NCBI GenBank assembly: GCA_002471665.1
Contig: DKQK01000002.1
Location: forward strand, 34,952 to 98,951
DNA: 64,000 bases
Source of the DNA: Gammaproteobacteria bacterium UBA7310
Lineage (GTDB): Bacteria > Pseudomonadota > Gammaproteobacteria > Pseudomonadales > Ketobacteraceae
Reading direction: 5' to 3'
The notes beneath the pieces were generated by a model, which was not told where the DNA came from, made no database searches, and was given only the letters and a program-made list of their open reading frames with translations. This document shows, piece by piece, positions 35,180-44,491 of the stretch; the first letter of the stretch is position 1, and every line of letters starts with the position of its first letter. The translations under genes and the position numbers were made by a program.

Positions 35180-36022
35180 TTAGCGGTTTTCAGACAAAAA
35201 CATATGACGGAACGCGTGGTTCAGCATGGGAGGAATCATTTTCAATTGCTGCGTATTGCGGCTCCACAGGCGCAGGAACCATTGATTGATGGAAATATTA
35301 TTGTCATAGGTGGAGGCCACATAATGCCACCAGCCGGCAGGGATAAAAACCGAATCGCCGGGGCTGACCACAAACTGAATCGGCGTGGCGCGGCTGAACG
35401 CAGGAAAGCGGTCAAGGTCCGGTGCGGCCACATCCACCAAACTGATGGCCGGGATCTTCGGATTGGGATACAAACCGGCAGCATCTTCCGGAGCGAACAG
35501 CGTGATCTGCTTGTGGCCATAAATCTGATGGTAAAAATTATGCGCAAAATCGTAATGACAAGGTGTCGCCAATCCGGGTGTGCCCACCCAGATATTACTT
35601 TGCAGGTGATAATCCGCCGTTCGCAGGTAGTCCAGCCGCGGCACGTACCGTTCCGGCCGATACACCATCCTGGCGAGATTGGTTTGCGCCAGGTACATGG
35701 GTGTCCTGTTGGCGCCGGTGCGCAACAGGTGCAGGTACTGGTGCAAGGGCATGTCCGTTGCCTCAAATGCCATGGTATTGGCATCAAACAGCACGCCGGA
35801 TTGATTGTTTCGCACCGACACCTTCTGGTCCGGCAGATACTGGCTGAGGTTATCCAACGTCCAACTGGCGGCGGTCCAGCCGGCAGTGGCACCCTCAATA
35901 ATCAGTGGGCGGTTGGGAAGAAAATAATCACGCACAAAACGCTGCGGCGAAACATCGGAAACGTGGCGACGGTCAATCAATTCCTGCCCTGTTAATACTT
36001 CGAGTTTGACGGAGTTACCCAT
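35180..36022 (-). CDS. cupin-like JmjC-type 2-oxoglutarate/Fe(II) oxygenase
   Basis: A 280-aa Cupin_8/JmjC-family protein. The facial iron triad is H156, D158 (PCHYDFAHNFY) and H233 (IPAGWWHYV). Typical framing residues are NRPLIIEGA near the N-terminus, SNIWVGTPG, QIYGHKQITLF and PGDSVFIPAG. Relatives hydroxylate protein side chains such as ribosomal histidine or arginine, or tRNA bases. The target here is unknown. It is monocistronic, with no membrane or signal sequence. Confidence 0.9.
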   Translation of the reverse strand: MGNSVKLEVLTGQELIDRRHVSDVSPQRFVRDYFLPNRPLIIEGATAGWTAASWTLDNLSQYLPDQKVSVRNNQSGVLFDANTMAFEATDMPLHQYLHLLRTGANRTPMYLAQTNLARMVYRPERYVPRLDYLRTADYHLQSNIWVGTPGLATPCHYDFAHNFYHQIYGHKQITLFAPEDAAGLYPNPKIPAISLVDVAAPDLDRFPAFSRATPIQFVVSPGDSVFIPAGWWHYVASTYDNNISINQWFLRLWSRNTQQLKMIPPMLNHAFRHMFLSENR

Positions 36023-36210
36023 TCAGCCCAGCCTGTCTTGTTTTTATTGATTAATAATCCATCAATGATAGCAAATCCAGGCGGAAATTAACGGAATCAT
36101 TCCGCATAGGCAGACAAATTTACATAATTTAACCGCGATTCACGCACTTAAGCTGCTGTTTTTAGTCTGGATTGACGCTGAGCGCCGGGGTATGGCACCG
36201 CTGCCTGCGG

Positions 36211-38658
36211 TCAGAGCCCGGCCCGTGACTGGGCAGCCGGCGCCCGCACACTCCGGCTGGTGACTCCCGGCGGCTGTTGCTGCCGGGGTTTGTGGGCCAG
36301 CATCATCAACGCCGGCGCCAGCAGATAGGTGGCCAGTAGCGCCAGCACAATGCAGCCCGCGGTGATCATGCCGAAGGCAACCATATTGGACATCAGGGAT
36401 TGGGTATAGATGGAAAAGCCGATGCTCAACACGATGGAGGTAATCAGCATGGCACGCCCGGTGGACAGCAGGGTGGTTTGCACCGCATAAGCAGGGTCGC
36501 CGGTTTTCAAATACATTTTTCGAAACCCATGCATAAAATGGATGTTGTCGTCCACGGTCAGGCCGATGGCGATGGAGCCCACCAGCATGGTCAGCATGTC
36601 CAACCGCACACCCAGCAACTGCATGACCGCCAGCACAATCAGAATCGGCAGTAGTGCGGGGATCATACTGAGTAACCCCAACTTAATGTTGCCGATCAAC
36701 ATGATCATCATCAGGGTTATCACAATGGCGGCAAAGCCATAGCTTTGCGCTGTGGATATCAACATTTTTGCAAAGGTCACCCCCATAATGGGCGCCACTC
36801 CGGTGAAGCTGATATCCACCCCATAAGGTTGCAACTCTGTTTCAAGCTGAGCCCGCAGCCGATCCACTACGGCCTGGGTATGAATGGCGTCAAACCAGGG
36901 TGTAGTGACGGTCAAACGGGCGACCCGATAAGTCTTGTCCACCACACTCAACACATCTTCCGGTTCATCCAGTTCCACCAGAAACAATTCCTGGCTGATC
37001 AGAGCAGGGTCATCGGGCACGGAAAACGCAGCGTCATCATTGTCATGCAATGCCCGATTGGCCTCCTTGATAATATTGACCACACTGAGCGTTTTGACGA
37101 TGCGCCAGTTGTCCGTTTCCCAGGTGACAATTTGCTGCTGAACCCTGTCCAGCGCCTGCAACAGTGGCGCATTGATCACGCCACGATCCTGCCCCGTATC
37201 CAGCTGAATTTCAAAGTTGATGGTGGACCCCATACGCTGTTCATAGTTGCGAATGCCCTGCAACGCCGCATTGTCCTGCGGCAACCAGGCTAGAGGATAG
37301 TGGGAGAAAGTAAGCTGGCTGGCAATGACGGTGGCGACAACAAACAGCAACATACCCGCACCGACAATAGGTTTGGGATAGTGCGTGGAAACCCGGGCAA
37401 ACCACGCCAACACGGTATGCAGGCCTTGACGTTCATCCTGGGGCAATGGCCTGCGTTTTATGGGCAACAGGGTAATCAGACAGGGCAATATCAATACTGT
37501 CAGCAGGAACGCAATCAGGGAACCGAGCCCGCCGTACACACCCAGGGCGGAAACCGGTGTCAGATCCGAGGTGGCAAACGAAGCCAATCCGGCAGCGGTG
37601 GTAATACTGGTGAACAGCATGGCCAGTCCGGTATGACCCAGGGCACCGGCCATGGCGTGCACCTTGTCATCGCCGGCATCGTAATTACGATAGAAAATGG
37701 TGAGCAGATGAATGCTGTCCCCAACGCAAACGGCCAGCAGAAAAGCCGGTAAAATCGAGGTGCTGACCTGAATCGGCGTACCCAGTATGGCCATCAGGCT
37801 CATGGTGACCAACACTCCCAGCGACATCACGATGAGCGGCATAAAAGCACCGGACAAACGCCGGAAAATCACCAACAGAAGCGCGCCGATCAACAGATTG
37901 GCCAACGCGGAAAAGACGGTAAAATCCCGTTCCAGAATGTGCGACAGGGTAATGGCAATGGGCATACTGCCGGTGAGCCGGATGTCATCGGAAAGTACGC
38001 CCCGATATGGCTTCAGTATTTCGCGAATGCGGGCATCGGCCTGCCGGGTTTCATCTTCCCCCATGTACCCCCGCTGCCAGTCACCATTGGCATCCTGGGT
38101 GTAGGTAAATGAGCTTAAGCGCACCAATATGGCCAGCATCCGGCCATCACCGGAAATGAGGAAATTGCGATAGTTCTCGTTTTGCAAGGTATAGCGTTTG
38201 AGCTGCTCCAGTGCAACGGGATCCTCCGGCAACACCTCGGGCAACAATGGTTCGATGTATAGTGTATCGTCCTCGCCATAGGTGTAACGGGCATTGGCCA
38301 GGGATTCCACTTTATCAACATAGGGAACTTCGTCCTCAAGCTGCCGGTGCAAGGCGTGGAATTGCGTGGCAAAGGCCTGCGTAAACGGCGTCTCCACTTC
38401 CAGGGTGATAATAAAAATCTCATCCCGGCCAAAGGTTTCCTTAAACGCGTCATAGCGCTGGATTTCAGTTGAGCCTTTCTCCAGAAACCCTTCGATGCTG
38501 GTGTCTTTTTCCAGTCGGCCCAGTTGTGACGACAAGGCGCCCACCACCAGCACACAGCCCAGCAACCACAGCCAGGGATGTCGGCCCATCATCAAGCCCA
38601 GCGCCTCAAAACCGCTTTCCACCCTGACTTTCCAACTGTTGCGTGTGTTTTTATTCAT
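36211..38658 (-). CDS. MMPL/HAE3-type RND exporter
   Basis: An 815-aa permease with two repeats of one helix, a large periplasmic loop and five further helices (first helix about 32-50, second repeat starting about 400). Motifs include IEGFLEKGSTEIQRYDAF, the conserved FTSITTAAGLASFATSDL in the first half and GSIAIGLTVDDNIHFMHGF in the second. ATG 38658 is chosen over an upstream TTG. The family exports hydrophobic molecules (lipids, hopanoids, carotenoid-like compounds). It has no adaptor gene nearby and is divergent from the aldehyde dehydrogenase gene. The last residues (after about 790) are arginine-rich and cytoplasmic. Confidence 0.9.
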   Translation of the reverse strand: MNKNTRNSWKVRVESGFEALGLMMGRHPWLWLLGCVLVVGALSSQLGRLEKDTSIEGFLEKGSTEIQRYDAFKETFGRDEIFIITLEVETPFTQAFATQFHALHRQLEDEVPYVDKVESLANARYTYGEDDTLYIEPLLPEVLPEDPVALEQLKRYTLQNENYRNFLISGDGRMLAILVRLSSFTYTQDANGDWQRGYMGEDETRQADARIREILKPYRGVLSDDIRLTGSMPIAITLSHILERDFTVFSALANLLIGALLLVIFRRLSGAFMPLIVMSLGVLVTMSLMAILGTPIQVSTSILPAFLLAVCVGDSIHLLTIFYRNYDAGDDKVHAMAGALGHTGLAMLFTSITTAAGLASFATSDLTPVSALGVYGGLGSLIAFLLTVLILPCLITLLPIKRRPLPQDERQGLHTVLAWFARVSTHYPKPIVGAGMLLFVVATVIASQLTFSHYPLAWLPQDNAALQGIRNYEQRMGSTINFEIQLDTGQDRGVINAPLLQALDRVQQQIVTWETDNWRIVKTLSVVNIIKEANRALHDNDDAAFSVPDDPALISQELFLVELDEPEDVLSVVDKTYRVARLTVTTPWFDAIHTQAVVDRLRAQLETELQPYGVDISFTGVAPIMGVTFAKMLISTAQSYGFAAIVITLMMIMLIGNIKLGLLSMIPALLPILIVLAVMQLLGVRLDMLTMLVGSIAIGLTVDDNIHFMHGFRKMYLKTGDPAYAVQTTLLSTGRAMLITSIVLSIGFSIYTQSLMSNMVAFGMITAGCIVLALLATYLLAPALMMLAHKPRQQQPPGVTSRSVRAPAAQSRAGL

Positions 38659-38956
38659 GCGTGGACATCCACCTCTCGATACGCCGGCTGGCAATAATGA
38701 AATCGGACACCGTGGCGGTCAATAGACCATATGGGTTAGTTGCGTATCACGGACATCCAATGGCCTTACCGTTTTAGCCAACGGCAAGCACTCAGCCAAT
38801 CCCCGTCACTCGCCGCCATTGACTAACTAGAGCAAAAGCTCTAAAACAGGATATGTTGTTTACCCGGGGCGCTGCAGAGGCTGTTTTGTGTGGGGTTTTC
38901 CACCAACCGTCGCGCTCCCACATATAATTGACACGAAAACACAGAGGGAAACTCAC

Positions 38957-40405
38957 ATGGTCGCCAAGGTTGCCAAAATCGCCGATCACAATCCGCAAAT
39001 GGTCGAAATGGAGCGTATCTTTAAAGCCCAGAAAGCGGCTTATAACGCCCACCCCATGCCCAGCGCGGAAGAGCGGATCAGCACCATCAAACGCATGAAA
39101 AACGCCATTATCCGCCACGAAGACGCGCTGGTGGAGGCCGTGAACCAGGATTTCGGCTGTCGCTGCCCCACGGAAACACGCTTTGTGGAACTGGTTTCAC
39201 TGGTGGAAGTGATCAAATATCACGTAAAGAATGTACGCAAATGGATGAAACCGGAACGCCGCAGCATGCCGGTGAACATGCGCCCGGCCAAGGCCAAGAT
39301 CATTCGTCAGCCTTTGGGTGTAGTGGGCATCATCGTACCCTGGAATTATCCCTATTTCCTGGCACTGGATGCCGCCATTGCCGCCCTCACCGCCGGCAAC
39401 CGGGTAATGATCAAAATGTCGGAGTTTACCCCCAATGCAGCGGACGCCATGCAAGCCATGCTCGCCGAAATCTATCCGGAGGATCAGGTGGCGGTGATCA
39501 GCGGTGAAGCGGATGTGGGCATTGCCTTTACCAGGCTGCCCTTTGATCACCTGATCTTTACCGGCTCCACCAACGTGGGCAAGCACGTGATGGCCGCAGC
39601 GGCGGAAAACCTGACTCCGGTAACGTTGGAGCTGGGGGGCAAATCCCCGGTGGTGATTCATGAATCCTTCCCCATGAAAGAAGCGGCCGAGCGCATCAGT
39701 TGGGGCAAATGCATCAACGCCGGGCAAACCTGCGTCGCGCCGGACTACGTAATGGTTCACCGCTCCCAGCAGGAAGCGTTCACCCAGGCCTTCACCGACG
39801 TGGTGTCCACCTGGTATCCGAGCATGCGGGACAACGATGACTTCACCTCGGTGGTGAACGAGCGACAACTGAACCGTCTCAAAAGCTATCTTCAGGATGC
39901 CGAAGAAAAAGGCGCCCGGATCGTGGCCATCAATCCCGCCAACGAAGACTTCTCCAGCTCCGGCAAGATGCCCATGACGATGGTATTTGATACCACCGAA
40001 GACATGCTGATCGAGCAAAACGAAATCTTCGGCCCACTGCTGATCGTGAAGGCATACGATAATCTGGAGCAGGCCGTACAGTACATCAATGATCGCCCCC
40101 GCCCCCTGGCACTGTACTACTTCGATTACAATCAGGAACGGGCCGATTACGTGATGACCCACACCCACGCCGGCGGCGGCTGCATCAACGACACGTTGTC
40201 CCACGTGGCGGTGGAGGATATTCCGTTTGGTGGCATCGGCCCCTCCGGCATGGGCCACTATCACGGTTACGAAGGTTTCCTGACCTTCAGCAAATCCAAG
40301 GGCATTGTGCAGAAAGGCAAGATTAACCCGGCCAAACTGTTGTTCCCGCCCTGGAATCGCCGTATTCACAAAATGGTATTAAAGATGGCCTTCAAGCCCG
40401 ACTGA
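38957..40405 (+). CDS. coniferyl-type aldehyde dehydrogenase
   Basis: A 482-aa NAD(P)-dependent aldehyde dehydrogenase, start ATG 38957 preceded by GAGGG. The active-site cysteine is in NAGQTCVAPDYV and the glutamate in TLELGGKSP. The short C-terminus (GIGPSGMGHYHGYEGFLTFS) groups it with coniferyl-aldehyde/fatty-aldehyde dehydrogenases of the ALDH3-like branch. It could oxidise aromatic or long-chain aldehydes; with the lipid genes around it a fatty-aldehyde role is plausible. It is divergent from the MMPL exporter across 298 bases that contain no gene. Confidence 0.92.
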   Translation: MVAKVAKIADHNPQMVEMERIFKAQKAAYNAHPMPSAEERISTIKRMKNAIIRHEDALVEAVNQDFGCRCPTETRFVELVSLVEVIKYHVKNVRKWMKPERRSMPVNMRPAKAKIIRQPLGVVGIIVPWNYPYFLALDAAIAALTAGNRVMIKMSEFTPNAADAMQAMLAEIYPEDQVAVISGEADVGIAFTRLPFDHLIFTGSTNVGKHVMAAAAENLTPVTLELGGKSPVVIHESFPMKEAAERISWGKCINAGQTCVAPDYVMVHRSQQEAFTQAFTDVVSTWYPSMRDNDDFTSVVNERQLNRLKSYLQDAEEKGARIVAINPANEDFSSSGKMPMTMVFDTTEDMLIEQNEIFGPLLIVKAYDNLEQAVQYINDRPRPLALYYFDYNQERADYVMTHTHAGGGCINDTLSHVAVEDIPFGGIGPSGMGHYHGYEGFLTFSKSKGIVQKGKINPAKLLFPPWNRRIHKMVLKMAFKPD

Positions 40406-40417
40406 ACCTGACACCCC

Positions 40418-40457
40418 GCCCCAACAGGCGTACCCCCCCCGGTGCGCCTGTTGGGGC
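40418..40457 (+). terminator. strong hairpin after aldehyde dehydrogenase
   Basis: A perfect 13-bp stem, GCCCCAACAGGCG (40418-40430) and its complement (40445-40457), extends by four weaker pairs to a C-only loop. T's follow only at a distance, so it could be an imperfect or bidirectional terminator between the convergent genes. Confidence 0.7.
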
Positions 40458-40486
40458 CAAGGCTGCGTTTTCCGGCTACTATTTTC

Positions 40487-40536
40487 CTGCTACCGACCAC
40501 TCTGCTGCCGACCACTACACTCTGCTGCCGACCACT
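40487..40536. repeat. three short direct repeats of CTGCTGCCGACCACT
   Basis: Copies of a 15-base unit lie at 40487-40501 (one mismatch: A for G), 40502-40516 and 40522-40536. Spacing is 15 and then 20 bases. They sit just after the terminator and before the end of the convergent acyltransferase gene, in non-coding DNA. They are probably a small slippage-type repeat; a binding role is possible but unsupported. Confidence 0.75.
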
Positions 40537-40550
40537 AAAGGAGCGTCTAA

Positions 40551-41795
40551 TCAAACGGCAATCTTTTTGTGTCGTTCCATCCGCCTTTCACCATACTGTT
40601 CGATAAGCGCCCTCAAACGCACCACCAGTGCATCCGCCCCCTCATCGTTCAACAGCGTGCGATTGACGGACACTACCATTTCCGTACTGTGCTGATTAGT
40701 CATCATCACCACCATCACCGGAGTACCCAGCGGCGGTACCGGTATTCCAAACACCGTGTGCGCAGCAAAGGTTGCGGTGGAACACGCCTGCAGGTCCACA
40801 AAACCAATATGTGAGGTCGTGGCACTGCAACGAAAACGGGGCCGCTGCAACACGCTGCGGATAACCAGACTCTGCAGACAGTGCAGCACCATCAGCGGCA
40901 CCGCAAAGGCCAGTTTTGAGGTAATGGAATTCACCGCCACCGGGAGTTCCTGCTGTTCTCCCATGGCCTGCTTGATCTTACGTACAACCGCTTTGCAATC
41001 ATCCGCCACATCAATATCCATTCTCAGCATACCGATCAGGTTGGACAGAGATCGCTCCTGGCGAATATGGCGCCGCAGGCTCACCGGCATATGAATGCGA
41101 ACCGGTGACACAGGGTCGTCACCAGCCAGCCGGGACAGTGCCAGCATCGTCTTGAGCAGAATTTTGTTGTCCGTACCCGGCAACGAAATACGCCGCCAGA
41201 GTCTGCTGCGATCGAGCGCCGCGGCGGCCTGTGGCACAAAGGGTATCTGCGCCTGGCTAACCGGTGACGGTATGGCAGCAACATTACCCGGAGGCAAATC
41301 TTCCAGGCGCACCTTGGAATCATAGCGCTCAGGTTCAATGCCATTGAGCAACTTAAACAGAGCCCGTGCAAAATCCATCAGGCCGACACCATCCATCACC
41401 GCATGATGGGCTCGGAAAACCAGATAAGTGCTGCGTCCCACCACTTGCACGACTTCCGCCACCGGCCCGGTAATCAAATCCAGAGACGTATCAATAAAAT
41501 CCAGGCCGGGATGATACAGTCCATCCCACTCCCGCTGCACCACTCTGACCCGGGGCAGTGGCCCACAGGCAGACCAGCGCTTGGCGACCCACCAGCCCCG
41601 GAGACGCACCCGTGCCGCCGGACAGAATCGAGCCACTTCCTGCACCGCCTGCAGCAAGGCTGGTTCAGCTATCCTGCCCTGCCCCTGAACCACCAATTGA
41701 CAGACCAACTGATGATCATGATGCTGGCGATAACCGCTGGCAGCATAGCTGACATCGGACAAAGACAATTTACGGCTAAACGACGTTTCATCCAT
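40551..41795 (-). CDS. condensation-fold acyltransferase (WS/DGAT- or PapA-like)
   Basis: A 414-aa protein with the CoA-dependent acyltransferase motif HHAVMDGVG (HHxxxDG) in a two-lobed condensation-domain pattern; the second lobe includes SLSNLIGMLRMDI and SHIGFVD. This superfamily covers wax ester synthase/DGAT, PapA-type and NRPS condensation enzymes and alcohol acyltransferases, which join acyl thioesters to alcohols or amines. The PPxxxxN signature of WS/DGAT is not evident, so ester formation is unproven. The gene stands alone, convergent with aldehyde dehydrogenase. Confidence 0.75.
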   Translation of the reverse strand: MDETSFSRKLSLSDVSYAASGYRQHHDHQLVCQLVVQGQGRIAEPALLQAVQEVARFCPAARVRLRGWWVAKRWSACGPLPRVRVVQREWDGLYHPGLDFIDTSLDLITGPVAEVVQVVGRSTYLVFRAHHAVMDGVGLMDFARALFKLLNGIEPERYDSKVRLEDLPPGNVAAIPSPVSQAQIPFVPQAAAALDRSRLWRRISLPGTDNKILLKTMLALSRLAGDDPVSPVRIHMPVSLRRHIRQERSLSNLIGMLRMDIDVADDCKAVVRKIKQAMGEQQELPVAVNSITSKLAFAVPLMVLHCLQSLVIRSVLQRPRFRCSATTSHIGFVDLQACSTATFAAHTVFGIPVPPLGTPVMVVMMTNQHSTEMVVSVNRTLLNDEGADALVVRLRALIEQYGERRMERHKKIAV

Positions 41796-42188
41796 GACTC
41801 AAACGACTCGACAACAGCATTCGGGGCTCCTATGACCGGAAACACCTCAGGAGGTCGGCAACAAAACGACCGCCAAAAGCCAAACTGGATGTGCACTGTT
41901 ACGAGCCAGCACCGGGATCATCAAGCTCTACGGGGAACATCACAGACCTACCCGCCCATAGGGGGAATGAGACATAATACTTTATTTGTATCACTACCTC
42001 AACGCGATCACAGTCCATCACCCGTTACTCAAGTAGAAGCGGGGCACAGATCAGGAATAATGATTGATATCTGGTCGCAAATCGGTCTAAGCTGATTGCT
42101 TTAAAAAAGAAGCGTACGATCCGGAATCGGGATAGAACAGAGGGCTGCCCCCGGATCCAATAACAATAATGTTGAAGCAGGTAATATC
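41796..42188. other. divergent intergenic region
   Basis: 393 bases between the acyltransferase and the Tat lipoprotein. Only weak open frames that shadow the upstream gene cross it. It probably contains both promoters; AT content rises at 42050-42110. Confidence 0.35.
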
Positions 42189-42764
42189 ATGCACCCAAAC
42201 CAAGACCCCGCGTTTGCCCGCCGGTCGTTTCTGAAGTTGGGTGTGGTTGGAAGCAGTGTGCTGGCCGGTGCCGGTATGCTGGGTTCACTGCAGGGTTGCA
42301 GCAGCCACACCATTGAAGACGACACCACTCGAGCATTCCATTCACTGAGCTATCTGCGGCAAAAAGATGCGATCATCCTCAGCGCCGTCGCGCCCGCTGT
42401 GCTGCAAGGCAACTTTCCCACCGATCCAGGCACGCGCCAACAAAAGCTGGATGCTTTGCTGCAGGATATCGACCAGTTCCTGATCCACACCACCCCACAG
42501 ACCCAAAAGCAGGTGCACGAACTGTTTGATCTGCTTTACCTGGCGCCTTTCCGGGTTCTGGCGGCAGGCGTCTGGCCCAGCTGGCAGGAAGCCGGTGAAG
42601 CGGACGTGTTGGCCTTTCTGGAGCGCTGGCAAACCAGCCGTTTCAATACGCTGCGGCAGGGCTATGTCCTGCTCACCCAGCTGCCCACCCTGATGTACTA
42701 CGACCAGCCTGACAACTGGACCGACGCCATCTACCCAGGCCCACCCCAACATATCCCCAGCTGA
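42189..42764 (+). CDS. Tat-exported lipoprotein, probable GMC dehydrogenase small subunit
   Basis: A 191-aa protein with a twin-arginine signal RRSFLKLG (residues 11-18) followed by a lipobox LQGC (C37), suggesting a folded lipoprotein. The mature part is helical (SYLRQKDAIILSAVAPAVLQ). It resembles the small gluconate 2-dehydrogenase subunit 3-like proteins that escort membrane GMC oxidoreductases. The next gene, starting 12 bases later, is such an oxidoreductase, which supports a complex. Confidence 0.8.
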   Translation: MHPNQDPAFARRSFLKLGVVGSSVLAGAGMLGSLQGCSSHTIEDDTTRAFHSLSYLRQKDAIILSAVAPAVLQGNFPTDPGTRQQKLDALLQDIDQFLIHTTPQTQKQVHELFDLLYLAPFRVLAAGVWPSWQEAGEADVLAFLERWQTSRFNTLRQGYVLLTQLPTLMYYDQPDNWTDAIYPGPPQHIPS

Positions 42765-42775
42765 GTGAGAACAAC

Positions 42776-44386
42776 ATGAGCAATAAAACCATCGTCAAGG
42801 ATATCCCCGATATCTTTCGTCAGGGCATGGCCAATGGCTGGGTTACCTACAACGGTGCCACCCTGGAACAACCCCTGCATCTGGACTGCGACGTGCTGGT
42901 CATCGGCACCGGTGCCGGTGGCGGTACCGCCGCTGAGATCTTCGCGCAACAGGGATTGAAGGTCGTGATGCTGGAGGAAGGCCCCCTGCAGACCTCCAAC
43001 GATTTCGACATGCAGGAAAAGAAAGCCTACAGCAGCCTGTATCAGGAAGGGCTTACCCGCGGCACTGCCGACGGTGCCTTCACCATTATGCAGGGTCGCA
43101 CCGTCGGCGGCTCCACCACCGTAAACTGGACCGCCAGCTTCCGCACCCCGGATCAGACCCTGGAGCACTGGACCCGGGAACACGGTTTGAAAGGCTTCAG
43201 CAAAGCGGAAATGGCCCCCTGGTTCGAGAAAATGGAACAGCGCCTGAACATCAGCAAATGGAAAATGCTGCCCAACGCCAACAACAGCGTCATTTCCAAG
43301 GGCTGCGAAAAACTCGGCTACGACTGGCAGATCATTCCCCGCAATGTAAACGGTTGCTGGAACCTGGGCTATTGCGGCACCGGCTGCCCCACCAATGCCA
43401 AGCAGAGCATGCTGGTCACCACTATTCCCGGTGCCCTGCAACAAGGAGCGGAACTGGTCTACCGCGCCCGCGCCGACAAACTGATCATCGAAGGCGATCA
43501 GGTCAGGGGTGTGGTTGGCTACGGTTTGGCGGAAAACGGCATCGACCGCACCCAGAGCCTACAGGTGCGGGCCCGGCATACAGTGATGGCCTGCGGTGGT
43601 ATCAATGGCCCCGGTCTGTTGCTGCGCTCCGACGCACCGGACCCGCATCAACGCATCGGCAAACGCACCTTCCTGCATCCGGTGCCGGCCACCCTGGGGG
43701 ATTTTCCGGAGCGCATTGATGGCTATTACGGTGCACCCCAGTCCGTGTATTCCGATCATTTCCAATGGCGTGACGGCGTCACCGGCCCCGTTGGCTTCAA
43801 ACTGGAAGTGCCCCCCATGCACCCCGGTTTTGTGGCCTCCATCGGCATGCTGCACGGCCAGGCGCACTCGGATCAAATGAATCGCCTGCCCCATCTGAAT
43901 ATGATGATCGCCCTACTGCGGGATGGCTTTGTGGAAGCAAGCCAGGGCGGCGAAGTGTTCCTGCGGGACGACGGCATCCCCGGTATCCGCTATGAGATCA
44001 ACGAATACCTGCGCGAGGGGATTGTGCGGGCCTGGAAAACCATGACCGAAATCCAGTTCGCCGCCGGTGCCCAATCCGTGCGCCCGGTACACAGCATGAG
44101 CCGCTACACCACTTCACTCGGCGCGGCCCTGCAGCAGATCGATGAACTGGATATGGACATCAACAAGATGCGGGTGGGCAGTGCCCATGTCATGGGAGGG
44201 TGCGGAATGGGCGAGGATCCCCGCTCATCGGTGGTGGACAGCATGGGTAAATTCCACCATCTGGACGGTCTGCACATTATGGACGGCTCCACGTTCCCCA
44301 CCAGTATCGGCGCCAATCCACAGCTTTCCATTTACGGCATGGTGGCCAAACAGGCAACCGCACTGGCGCAGCAACTGCAGGGTTAA
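42776..44386 (+). CDS. GMC family FAD-dependent oxidoreductase
   Basis: A 536-aa flavoprotein with dinucleotide-binding motif VLVIGTGAGGGTAAEIFAQQ near residues 38-57. GMC signatures follow (GRTVGGSTTVNWTASFRTP, and late GSAHVMGGCGMGEDP, which carries the catalytic-histidine region, then NPQLSIYGMVAKQA). It should oxidise an alcohol to an aldehyde or ketone. It has no signal peptide of its own; co-export as a complex with the Tat lipoprotein encoded 12 bases upstream is plausible. The substrate could be a sterol, polyol or long-chain alcohol; the sequence does not tell. Confidence 0.88.
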   Translation: MSNKTIVKDIPDIFRQGMANGWVTYNGATLEQPLHLDCDVLVIGTGAGGGTAAEIFAQQGLKVVMLEEGPLQTSNDFDMQEKKAYSSLYQEGLTRGTADGAFTIMQGRTVGGSTTVNWTASFRTPDQTLEHWTREHGLKGFSKAEMAPWFEKMEQRLNISKWKMLPNANNSVISKGCEKLGYDWQIIPRNVNGCWNLGYCGTGCPTNAKQSMLVTTIPGALQQGAELVYRARADKLIIEGDQVRGVVGYGLAENGIDRTQSLQVRARHTVMACGGINGPGLLLRSDAPDPHQRIGKRTFLHPVPATLGDFPERIDGYYGAPQSVYSDHFQWRDGVTGPVGFKLEVPPMHPGFVASIGMLHGQAHSDQMNRLPHLNMMIALLRDGFVEASQGGEVFLRDDGIPGIRYEINEYLREGIVRAWKTMTEIQFAAGAQSVRPVHSMSRYTTSLGAALQQIDELDMDINKMRVGSAHVMGGCGMGEDPRSSVVDSMGKFHHLDGLHIMDGSTFPTSIGANPQLSIYGMVAKQATALAQQLQG

Positions 44387-44407
44387 GCTGCCCGCACCAC
44401 CTGCAAC

Positions 44408-44440
44408 CGGAGTCGGCAGAGCCATTCTGCACCGGCTCCG
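44408..44440. terminator. hairpin between GMC and LpxL-like genes
   Basis: Arms CGGAGTCGG (44408-44416) and CCGGCTCCG (44432-44440) pair with one G-T wobble, and the loop itself can close further. No T-run follows, so it is a weak or Rho-aided terminator at best. Confidence 0.35.
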
Positions 44441-44491
44441 ATGTGCTATCATTGCGCCTCTTTTGGACAGCGACCGGATCAACCTGCAGCA

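Noticed and set aside
39197..40369. Minus-strand frame of 390 codons
   Set aside because: Complement of the aldehyde dehydrogenase gene; histidine- and glycine-rich translation typical of antisense frames in GC-rich DNA.
40487..40536. CRISPR-like short repeats
   Set aside because: Units are only 15 bases, spacers are 0 and 5 bases, and no cas gene is present.
41403..42095. Plus-strand frame of 230 codons crossing the intergenic region
   Set aside because: Mostly antisense to the condensation-fold acyltransferase; the free part has no domain or signal.
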